Source of the DNA: Verrucomicrobiota bacterium
GTDB taxonomy: Bacteria; Verrucomicrobiota; Verrucomicrobiia; Limisphaerales; UBA9464
Length of the DNA: 64,000 nucleotides
Reading direction: 5' to 3'
NCBI GenBank assembly: GCA_016871615.1
Contig: VHCX01000004.1
Location: 49,153-113,152 of the forward strand
Shown here: piece by piece, positions 17,626 to 25,700 of the stretch
Layout: every line of letters starts with the position of its first letter
Numbering within the stretch: position 1 is the first letter of the stretch
Translations under genes and position numbers: made by a program
Notes under the pieces: generated by a model
What the model saw: only the letters and a program-made list of their open reading frames with translations
Databases searched by the model: none
Told to the model about the DNA's origin: nothing

Positions 17626-17757
17626 CCCACGCCGCCAACCCCGGGGTGGTGCCGGCCTGCCGGAGGGACCGCTCGCGACGCCAGAACGTCACCGAAAAGT
17701 CGGACTTGCGCGCCCCGTCAAAATGGTGGAAAAACCACTCAAACCCTGAGTACCCCG

Positions 17758-18606
17758 ATGAACGCCACCCCTTCTCCCGGGAGGACCGCGAAACCACGCG
17801 CCTCCGCATTCACCCTCATCGAGCTGCTGGTCGTCATCGCGATCATCGCGATCCTCGCCGGCATGCTGCTGCCCTCCCTCGCCAAGGCCAAATCCAAGGC
17901 GCAGGGCATCCAGTGCATGAGCAACGGCAAGCAGATGGCCTTGTCGTACCAGCTTTATTGCGGCGACAACCGCGACGTGCTGCCCGGCAACCTCGACGGC
18001 GGCACCTCGTTGGCCCAGACCAACCTCACCTGGTGCGTCGGCTGGCTGAACAATACCGGCTACACCCCTGACAACACCAACCGTATTATGCTGATGAACT
18101 CGCAGCTGGGCAAATACGCCGGCACCCCCGGCGTGTACAAGTGCCCGGCCGATCGCAGCCGCTCCAAGGGAAAGACCGGCGAGGATCGCGTCCGCTCCAT
18201 CTCCATGAACGGCTACTTGGGAGAGCGCGGTGGCCCCTTCACTGGCGGGTATATCCAGTTCAAGAAGCTGGGCCAGATCCAGAAGGCCTCCCAGACGTGG
18301 GTGTTCATCGATGAGCGCGAGGACAGCATCAACGACGGCTGGTTCGCCGTGAACATGGATGGCTACGACCCGATCCGATCCACCGCCTACACCATCGTCG
18401 ATTTCCCGGCCAGCTACCACAATTCGGCCGGCGGCCTGTCCTTCATCGACGGCCACTCGGAGATCCGCAAGTGGGTCGACAGCCGCACCCGCCCGATGCT
18501 CCGCTTCGGCCAGGCACTTTCGCTGGGCATTGCATCCCCCAACAACGTCGACGTGGCCTGGTTGCAGGACCGCAGCTCGGTGAAGGAAGTCAACCCGACC
18601 CGCTGA
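17758..18606 (+). CDS. Prepilin-like protein with N-terminal cleavage/methylation domain and H-x9-DG motif
   Basis: This 282-residue protein belongs to the large pseudopilin-like family of the PVC superphylum. The N-terminus has a short basic leader and the prepilin peptidase site [24 protein letters not shown], with Ala rather than Gly at -1. The long hydrophobic helix runs into AKAKSKAQGIQCMSNGKQ. The C-terminal half is a globular beta-rich domain containing HNSAGGLSFIDG, the H-x9-DG signature. It is probably inserted in the inner membrane and may join a type II secretion or pilus-like apparatus, but no secretion genes are nearby. A near paralogue is at 59293-60096. Its function is unknown. 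Confidence 0.88.
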   Translation: MNATPSPGRTAKPRASAFTLIELLVVIAIIAILAGMLLPSLAKAKSKAQGIQCMSNGKQMALSYQLYCGDNRDVLPGNLDGGTSLAQTNLTWCVGWLNNTGYTPDNTNRIMLMNSQLGKYAGTPGVYKCPADRSRSKGKTGEDRVRSISMNGYLGERGGPFTGGYIQFKKLGQIQKASQTWVFIDEREDSINDGWFAVNMDGYDPIRSTAYTIVDFPASYHNSAGGLSFIDGHSEIRKWVDSRTRPMLRFGQALSLGIASPNNVDVAWLQDRSSVKEVNPTR

Positions 18607-18665
18607 CCTCGAATGGTCCGGACCCCGCGTGATGGTGCCCGAACGGCACCGGTGGGATCGGCGAG

Positions 18666-20102
18666 ATGAATCCCAGCCCCGAGATCCCTCCCGATCCCAG
18701 CCCGTCCGCCTCGACCGACACCCGCAGAGTGACCCCGCCCTCATGGCATGCGCCATGGCGTGGAGCGCTGCTGGTGTCGGTTTTCCTTTCTTGGGGAGCC
18801 TGCTCCCGTCCTGAGCCTCCACCGATTGGCAATCCCGCCTCCGGATCCGGCATCGATCCGGCCGTGGTCGACCACGTGAGCGGGCTGGCCGCGATCGCCA
18901 GGCAGCGCCCAAGGGATGCTGGGGCTCGGGCCTCCCTCGGGATCGCGCTGGCGGCCAACGGACTCTGGAGGGAGGCACGGGAAGCCTTCCAGGCTGCGGC
19001 GGTCCTCGATCCCGGAGAACCCCTCGCCCCCATGTACGCGGCGATCGCCCTGCAGGAGCTCTCGGACGGACCGGGTTCGCTGCGGGAATTTCGGGAGGTG
19101 GCCGGCCGCTTTCCACGCTTCGCACCGGCCTGGTACCGGGTGGGCGAGGCTAGCCTGCGATCGGGAGAACTGGACGCGGCCGAGGAGGCGTTCACGACGC
19201 TGGTCCGGCTGGCGCCGGGAGAATCCCGCGGCCCGATGGGCCTGAGCGAGGTGCGATTCCGACGGGGGGACGCCACCAACGCGCTACCGTTGGTCGAGCG
19301 GGCCCTGGAGCTCGAACCCGGATCTCGACCGGCCCTCTACCTGCTGGGACAGATCTTCCGGTCGCAGGGCCGGGGTGAGGAGGCCCGCGTGGCCATCTCC
19401 GCGGGCACCGGCGAGGCCCGGCAGCCGATGACCGACCCCTGGGCCGAGACGGCCCCCGAGCAGGTGCGCCTGCTGCCCGGGGTCTTCCAGCAGGCCGAGG
19501 CCCTGTCGGCCTCCGGCCGGCCCGAGGCGGCCGTGGCGCTGCTCGAGCGCGCCCGCCGCTTCCACCCCGACCACGCGGGCCTCTTGAACCAATTGGCCGT
19601 GGCCCTGAACCGCTGCGGCCGGCCGGGGCAGGCGCTCGGCCTGCTGGCGCCGGTGCTGGCGAAGGATCCCGGGGCGGTGGCCCCGCGCATCACCCGATCG
19701 CATTCCCTCGCCCAGGCGGGCAACCTCGAGGCGGCCCAGTCGGAGGCGCGGGAGGCGGTGCACCTCGCCCCACGGCTGGCCCAATCGCACCTTGCCCTGG
19801 CCAACGCGCACCTCGCGGCCGAGCAGGATGCCGAGGCCCTGTCGGCCCTCGACGAGGCGTCCCGCTGCGACCCGGCCAACGCCGAGATCCTGCTCGAGTC
19901 GGCCACCATCCGGTGGCGGAACCTCCGAGACGCCGCGGTGGCCCTGGCCCTGCTCGACAGGGCCATCGACCTCCAGCCGTCGCTGGTGCCGGCGCTGAGG
20001 CTTCGTGCCGAGGTCCAGGAAGCCATCGGCGACTCCGAGGGTGCCCGGCGGACGACCGGCGTGATCCGCTGGCTGGCCGCCCGGACCGGAGGGCCCCCGT
20101 GA
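18666..20102 (+). CDS. Exported TPR-repeat protein
   Basis: This 478-residue protein has an N-terminal export signal (WRGALLVSVFLSWGAC, Cys46) followed by an array of tetratricopeptide-like helical pairs from about residue 60 to the end. The repeats show the usual pattern in stretches such as AREAFQAAAVLDPGEP, ALNRCGRPGQALGLLAP and ALSALDEASRCDPANAEIL. The candidate lipobox SWGAC has Trp at -3, which is unusual, so lipidation is uncertain. The stop codon overlaps the GTG start of the next gene (GTGA). TPR genes paired with CRTAC1/ASPIC-UnbV genes recur in Planctomycetota, Verrucomicrobiota and Acidobacteriota. The pair probably forms a cell-envelope complex of unknown function. Confidence 0.82.
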   Translation: MNPSPEIPPDPSPSASTDTRRVTPPSWHAPWRGALLVSVFLSWGACSRPEPPPIGNPASGSGIDPAVVDHVSGLAAIARQRPRDAGARASLGIALAANGLWREAREAFQAAAVLDPGEPLAPMYAAIALQELSDGPGSLREFREVAGRFPRFAPAWYRVGEASLRSGELDAAEEAFTTLVRLAPGESRGPMGLSEVRFRRGDATNALPLVERALELEPGSRPALYLLGQIFRSQGRGEEARVAISAGTGEARQPMTDPWAETAPEQVRLLPGVFQQAEALSASGRPEAAVALLERARRFHPDHAGLLNQLAVALNRCGRPGQALGLLAPVLAKDPGAVAPRITRSHSLAQAGNLEAAQSEAREAVHLAPRLAQSHLALANAHLAAEQDAEALSALDEASRCDPANAEILLESATIRWRNLRDAAVALALLDRAIDLQPSLVPALRLRAEVQEAIGDSEGARRTTGVIRWLAARTGGPP

Positions 20103-21889
20103 AGGACTCGCGACCGCCAAGGCCGGGGCGATCCGGGCCGACGGCCCTTGCCCTCTGGGCCGCCGGATCGAACCTGCTCGCCATCATGACCGGGTGCTCG
20201 CGGGAAACCCCTTCCGACGCCGGAACGCCCACGGTCGCCCGGGCCACCCCGGCGACACCACAGGCCCTTCCGGCCGATCCGGCAACCCCCTGGTTCACCA
20301 ACGTCGTGGCCGGCAGCGGTTTGTCCTTCACGCACCGGTCGGGTGCCTCCGGCCGGTTCTGGTTGCCGGAGATGGAAAGTGGCGGCGTGGGGTTGCTGGA
20401 CATCGACGGCGACGGATGGCTCGACGTGTTCTGCGTCGATGGCGGCTCGCTGGACCCGCAACGCCCGACCGCCCCGGCACACCGGCTCTACCGCAACCTC
20501 GGCGGGTGGCGCTTCCAGGATGTCACGGCGACATCCGGCCTGGCCTGCCCCTCGGGCTACGGCATGGGATGCACCGTCGGCGACTACGACGGCGACGGAC
20601 GCGACGACCTCTACGTCACCCAGGTGGGATCGAACCGCCTGTACCGCAACCGGGGCGACGGCACCTTCGAGGACACGACGGCCCGGGCGGGCGTGGCGGC
20701 GGGCCCCTTCGGCACCAGCGCCGCCTTCGTCGACCTCGACCAGGACGGCGACCTCGACCTCATGGTCGTCAACTACGTGCGCTGGTCGCAAAGCGCCGAG
20801 ATGGAATGCTTCTCGGACGGCGGACGGCGGGACTACTGCTCGCCGCGCAACTACAACGCCCCGGCCCCGACGGTGCTCTTCCGCAACCGCGGCGACGGCA
20901 CCTTCGAGGAGGTCACGGCCGCGGCCGGGCTCGACCGCGCGTACGGCAACGGCCTGGGCGTGGCCACGGGCGACTTCGACCACGACGGACGGCTCGACCT
21001 GTTCGTCGCCAACGACGCCACGCCGAACCAGCTCTGGCTCAACCGGGGTGGCTGGCGCTTCGAGGACGATGCGCCCCTTCGGGGCTGTGCGCTCAACTCG
21101 ATGGGCATCCCAAGGGCGGGCATGGGCGTGGTGGCCATCGCCCTCGGGCAGGGAGGCTGGCTCGATCTCTTCGTGACGCACCTCGTCGGCGAGGGCAACG
21201 GCTGGTTCCGCAACCAGCGCGGGCTTTTCGTCGACGCCGTCACCCGGGACGGCCCCATGACCGGCAGCCTGCCGCACACGGGCTTCGGCGTGTGCGCCGC
21301 CGACTTCGACCTCGACGGCCTCCTAGACCTCTACGTGGCCAACGGCCGGGTCCGCCTCGGGGCCTCGCCCGCCGGCGGCACGGCCGACCCGTATGCCGAG
21401 GTCAATTCGCTCCGCCGGGGCCTCGGGGACGGACGTTTCGCCGTCGTGCTTCCCGAGGGCGGCACCGAACGGCCTCTGGAGGCCACGAGCCGGGGCGTCG
21501 CGGCCGGCGATCTCGACAACGACGGCGCGCCCGACCTGGTGGTGGTCAACCGGGACGGTCTGGTGCATCTCCTGCGCAACCAGGCCGCGGGCGACCGCTC
21601 ATGGATCCGTCTCGACCTGGTCGGCCGCCCCGGTCTCAGCCCGCGCAACGCGATGCTGCGCCTCGATTCCGGGTCCGGTGTGCAGTGGCGGGGGAATCAC
21701 CCGAACGAAGGATACTGCTCGAGCGGCGATCCCCGGGTCCATTTCGGTCTCGGCGCGGCCCGAAGCGCCCGCCTCACGGTCCGCTGGGCCGACGGAAGCT
21801 CGGAGGATTTCGGCATGCTCGAGGCACGCCGCCCGCACCGCATCGAAGCCGGCCGCGGCAAACCGGCCCCGGGCGCCTTCGACTGGTAA
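20099..21889 (+). CDS. CRTAC1-family lipoprotein (FG-GAP/VCBS repeats with ASPIC/UnbV domain)
   Basis: This is a 596-residue predicted outer-envelope lipoprotein with lipobox IMTGC. The body is a beta-propeller built from calcium-binding FG-GAP/VCBS blades, visible as repeats of the type DIDGDGWLDVF, DYDGDGRDDLYV, DLDQDGDLDLMV, DFDHDGRLDLFVAND and DLDNDGAPDLVVVN. The C-terminal ASPIC/UnbV domain is seen in HFGLGAARSARLTVRWADGS. The ORF track starts at 19913, but that part overlaps the TPR gene. GTG at 20099 forms a GTGA overlap with the TPR stop codon, indicating translational coupling. A 12-bp hairpin follows the stop. The family is related to eukaryotic cartilage acidic protein, and its bacterial role is not established. 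Confidence 0.88.
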   Translation: MKDSRPPRPGRSGPTALALWAAGSNLLAIMTGCSRETPSDAGTPTVARATPATPQALPADPATPWFTNVVAGSGLSFTHRSGASGRFWLPEMESGGVGLLDIDGDGWLDVFCVDGGSLDPQRPTAPAHRLYRNLGGWRFQDVTATSGLACPSGYGMGCTVGDYDGDGRDDLYVTQVGSNRLYRNRGDGTFEDTTARAGVAAGPFGTSAAFVDLDQDGDLDLMVVNYVRWSQSAEMECFSDGGRRDYCSPRNYNAPAPTVLFRNRGDGTFEEVTAAAGLDRAYGNGLGVATGDFDHDGRLDLFVANDATPNQLWLNRGGWRFEDDAPLRGCALNSMGIPRAGMGVVAIALGQGGWLDLFVTHLVGEGNGWFRNQRGLFVDAVTRDGPMTGSLPHTGFGVCAADFDLDGLLDLYVANGRVRLGASPAGGTADPYAEVNSLRRGLGDGRFAVVLPEGGTERPLEATSRGVAAGDLDNDGAPDLVVVNRDGLVHLLRNQAAGDRSWIRLDLVGRPGLSPRNAMLRLDSGSGVQWRGNHPNEGYCSSGDPRVHFGLGAARSARLTVRWADGSSEDFGMLEARRPHRIEAGRGKPAPGAFDW

Positions 21890-21915
21890 TCCACCGCGCG
21901 CTCGATCCCTTCCTT

Positions 21916-21944
21916 GGGATGGGGCGAACTTCTCGCCCCATCCC
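21916..21944. terminator. Perfect 12-bp hairpin ending the TPR/CRTAC1 operon
   Basis: GGGATGGGGCGA, the loop ACTTC and the exact complement TCGCCCCATCCC lie 26 bases after the CRTAC1 stop codon. The stem is perfect and GC-rich but no T-run follows, so termination may need Rho or may work through hairpin strength alone. Confidence 0.6.
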
Positions 21945-22099
21945 CTCTCCCCCGAATCCCCTGCCCCACCATCCGCAAGGCCGCGAACCACCACGCCGGG
22001 GCCATGGGCGAAACCTGCCCACCGATGGCGATCAACCCTCCCCTGCCCTCTGTTTTCCGGGCGATTGACCGCGGCGTCACTCCCGATAACATCCCGGCC

Positions 22100-22522
22100 A
22101 TGATCTCCCGCCCGACCTCCGCACTCGGTGCCTCGCTGACCCTCTGCGTCCTCCTGATCTCCGGTTGCGGGAAATCCGAGGACGGCCCGAAGGCGGTCGA
22201 TGTCGCGGCACAGGTCGCCCAACTCAAGGGCAACACCGACGCCCAGGCCAACGCCCTGAGCGAGTTGGCCGCCGGTGGGCCGAACTCGGCGGGTGCGGTC
22301 ACGGACATCATTCCGCTGCTGAAGTCCGAGGACACCGTGATCCGCCGTCTGGCGGCCTATGCCCTATGCCAGATCGGGCCCGCCGCCAAGGCCGCGGTGC
22401 CCGACCTCAAGGCGCTGATGAACGACGCCGATCCGAGCACGGCCACCACGGCCATCAACGCCCTGAACGCCATCGATCCCGCCGCCGCCGGGGGCATCCA
22501 GGTGCTCAACGTCACCCAGTGA
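22100..22522 (+). CDS. Small HEAT-repeat lipoprotein
   Basis: The 140-residue product has a signal peptide with a good lipobox (LTLCVLLISGC) and then a compact all-helical domain. The central helices IIPLLKSEDTVIRRLAAYALCQIGP and AAVPDLKALMNDADPSTATTAINALNAI match the HEAT/PBS-lyase repeat pattern, so it is probably a protein-binding scaffold anchored in a membrane. The ATG at 22100 starts the signal peptide; the longer ORF from 21914 runs through the preceding hairpin and is unlikely. It is a single-gene unit bounded by hairpins on both sides. The function is unknown. Confidence 0.75.
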   Translation: MISRPTSALGASLTLCVLLISGCGKSEDGPKAVDVAAQVAQLKGNTDAQANALSELAAGGPNSAGAVTDIIPLLKSEDTVIRRLAAYALCQIGPAAKAAVPDLKALMNDADPSTATTAINALNAIDPAAAGGIQVLNVTQ

Positions 22523-22548
22523 GGCCCCGGGGCGATCTTCGGGGCCTC
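22521..22548 (+). terminator. Hairpin overlapping the stop codon of the HEAT lipoprotein gene
   Basis: GAGGCCCCG starting inside the TGA stop codon pairs with CGGGGCCTC nine bases long, with a 10-base loop. There is no T-run. It may protect the 3' end or help termination ahead of the canonical terminator at 22634. Confidence 0.4.
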
Positions 22549-22633
22549 CAACCCGTGATCCTCCAACCGCTCGGGGCATCCCAAAAGGGGCCCCTGCGAC
22601 GCACGGCCGCAGGAACGTCACCGGAACGTTCCC

Positions 22634-22657
22634 ATGCCGGGCTGTCCCGGCATTTTT
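22634..22657 (+). terminator. Canonical intrinsic terminator
   Basis: ATGCCGGG, the loop CTGT and CCCGGCAT form a perfect 8-bp stem immediately followed by a run of T residues (22653-22657). This is the clearest Rho-independent terminator in the window and separates the HEAT lipoprotein gene from the RCC1-repeat gene. Confidence 0.78.
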
Positions 22658-22742
22658 CCTGCTGCAGAATGGCCAAGTTCCCTGCCGCCTCCGCCTGCAG
22701 ACCCTCCCGGACGACGGGTGACGGCACCCGGGACCCGTGAAC

Positions 22743-25700
22743 ATGCCCGTGAAAACAAGCTTTCACTCCCTCTCCCGTGCGATCCTGACCGGGCTTCTCC
22801 TGCTTGCCACCTGCGTGGATTCCACGCTCCTGGGCGCGAAATCCACGCAGCCTCCGCGGGCCAAGGCCTTTCCGGAGCCGGACAGCGACGGCGACGGCCT
22901 GTCGGACGTGCTCGAACTGCGCTTCGACAGCGACCCCTTCGCCGCGGACACCGATGGCGACGGGGCCAACGACCTGGCCGAATACCTCGCCGGGACGCGG
23001 CCCCGCGACAAGACCAGCATCCCCCTCTTCCAGCCCGCCGACCGGGACCGCCAGTTGCTCGGTGGCGATCTCCTGAGGCTTCGGCCGCTCTCGATCAAGC
23101 CGCTGTCGCTCAAGACCAACGAGACCATCGTCACCAACGAACCGCCGGCCGCGGGGGGCGATCCGACCTACACCACGAACCGTGAGGTGATCACCAACTA
23201 CACCACCTACCAGTGGTTCCGCGACGGGCGGGCGCTGCCCGGCCAGACCAACCTCCATCTGGTGCTCTTCGGGGCGGAGCGGCCGGATTCCGGGCGCTAC
23301 CTGCTGGAGGCCCGGCTCGAGGACTCGATCCAACGGGAACCGAAGGGCATCCGGATCGATGTGCTGGGAACCCGGGCGGTGCGGGAATTCCCAAGGCCGT
23401 CCGGGGAGTTGGTCACATGGGGCCGCGAGGTCGGCTCCAGCCCCCCGAGGCTGACCAACGCCGTGGGCGTCGCCCGTGGTTTCGTCCATGCCTATGCCGT
23501 GGACGCCGGCGGGAAACTGTCGGGATGGGGGACCAACACCTTGGGCCAGTTGGGCACGCCGGCCAACCTGCCACCGGTCCGCGACGTGGCCGCAGGGGCC
23601 TTCCATACCGTGGCCCTCCTGACCAACGGCACGGTGCGGGCGTGGGGCGACAACCGATTCGGTCAGACCTCGGTGCCGGAGGGACTGGCGTCGGTGGTCG
23701 CCGTGGCTGCCGGGCAATTCCACACGATGGCCCTGCGTCAGGATGGAACCGTCGTCTGCTGGGGTGACAACGGCAGACTGCAATGCCTCGTGCCACCGGG
23801 GGTGTCCGGTGCGGTGGCCATCGCCGCCGGGGCCGCCCACAGCGTGGCGCTGATGGCCGACGGTTCCGTGGTCTGCTGGGGATCCGACGAGCGTGGGCAG
23901 GCCACCGAGCCGGCCAAGGCGCCTCGGATCGCCCGGATCGCGGCGGGCGACCATCACACCCTGGCGCTCACGCGCGAGGGGCGGGTGATCGCCTGGGGCG
24001 ACACCGCGCAGAAACAGGTCCCGGCCCCGCCCCGGCTGCCGCCGCTGATCGCCATCGCCGGCGGGGCCACCTTCTCGGTGGGGCTCGACGCGAACGGCAC
24101 CGGCACCGGATGGGGAACCACCGGGCTGGCACCCATGGCCGCACTCCAGACCAACCTGCTGGCCGTCGCGGCCGGATTCCAGGCGGCGGCGGGCATCCGG
24201 GGCCGCGCTGACGGGGACCAGGATGGGGTGGACGACCCGACCGAGCGGGCCCTCGGGCTCAGCACCGTCTCACCCGACTCGGACCAGGACGGGCTGGAGG
24301 ACGGGATCGAGCTTCGTCTCGGTCTCGATCCGCTCCTGCCGGACAGCGACGGCGACGGACTGGCCGACCTGTCCGAGATCTCCCAAAGCACCGACTCCGA
24401 CGGGGACGGGATTCCCGACACCGAGGAGCTTCGACGCGGCCTGAACCCGCTGGCCCGGGACACCGATTCCGACGGCGCCCCGGACGGTGACGAAGTCGCC
24501 GCCGGAACCGACCCGGCCTCGGCCGGGAGCTATCCCGTCTTCGAGCTTCTGGACCGCGACCGGCAACTCCTGGCCGGCGACCGGCTGGTCCTGAGGGTGG
24601 TTTCCCTGGTTCCGGCCACCCCGGCCCTCCCCCCGGCCCCGGTGGCCCCGCCGCCGCCGCCAACGCCCGTCGATCCTGAGGCCGACCCCGGGGCCGACCC
24701 GGGCGGGACGGGGGAAACGGGCGGAACCTCCACCAATGCGCCTCCGACGCCTCCGGCTCCCGCCATCAAGCAGCCGACCTTCCAATGGTTCCGGAACGAC
24801 CGGGCCATCGCCGGTCACACCAACGCGAGCCTGGTCCTCCACGACACGCTGCCCGAAGAGTCCGGAACCTACCGGCTCGAGGCCTACCTCGACCTCACGA
24901 ACCGGGTCCAGACCAGCCGAGGCCTGCGGGTGGAGGTGCTGGAACTGCGCCGGGCGGTCCTGCCGGAGCGGTCGGTCGGCCGCCTCGTCGCTTGGGGTGA
25001 CGACACCTTCGGGCAGGCCAGCCCGCCGGCGGGCGCCGGCCCGGTCGACGCCGTCGCCGCCGGATTCGGCCACTCCCTGGCGCTGCGCACCAACGGCACG
25101 GTGGTGGCCTGGGGCCTGGACTCGCGGGGACAGGCCAGGGTCCCGGCCGGTCTCACCGATGTCGTGGCCATCGCCGCGGGCGGCGGACACTCGGTGGCGT
25201 TGACCCGGGATGGCCGGGTGGTCGCCTGGGGCGACAACGACCGGGGCCAGACCGCCGTGCCCAGCCTGCTCACCAACGCCGTGGCCATCGCCGCCGGCGA
25301 TCTCCACACGCTCGCCCTCGACGCAGCCGGCAGGATCTGGGCCTGGGGCGACTCGACGGCGGGCCAGACCAACGCCCAGGTCCGCGGCGCCACGCGACTC
25401 TTCGCCGGTGCCACGGCCTCGGGCTGGCTCGACGGCTCGGGACGGTTCCGGACGGCGGGCAGCCCCGGGGCGACCAACCTCGCCGGCATCGTGGGGTTCA
25501 CCGCCCGGGATGGGCAGGGACTCCTTCTCGGGCGCAACGGGGCGGTCTTCCCGGTCCCGGGCACGGCCGGCACGCCTCCCGGAGCGGCATCCCCGGCCCT
25601 CGGGATCGCGCTCACCCGGTCGGTCGGCGCCGCCGTGGCGCCCGACGGCTCGATCACCGCTTGGGGCGACACCAACGCGCCGGCCTGGAGGGTGCCGGCC

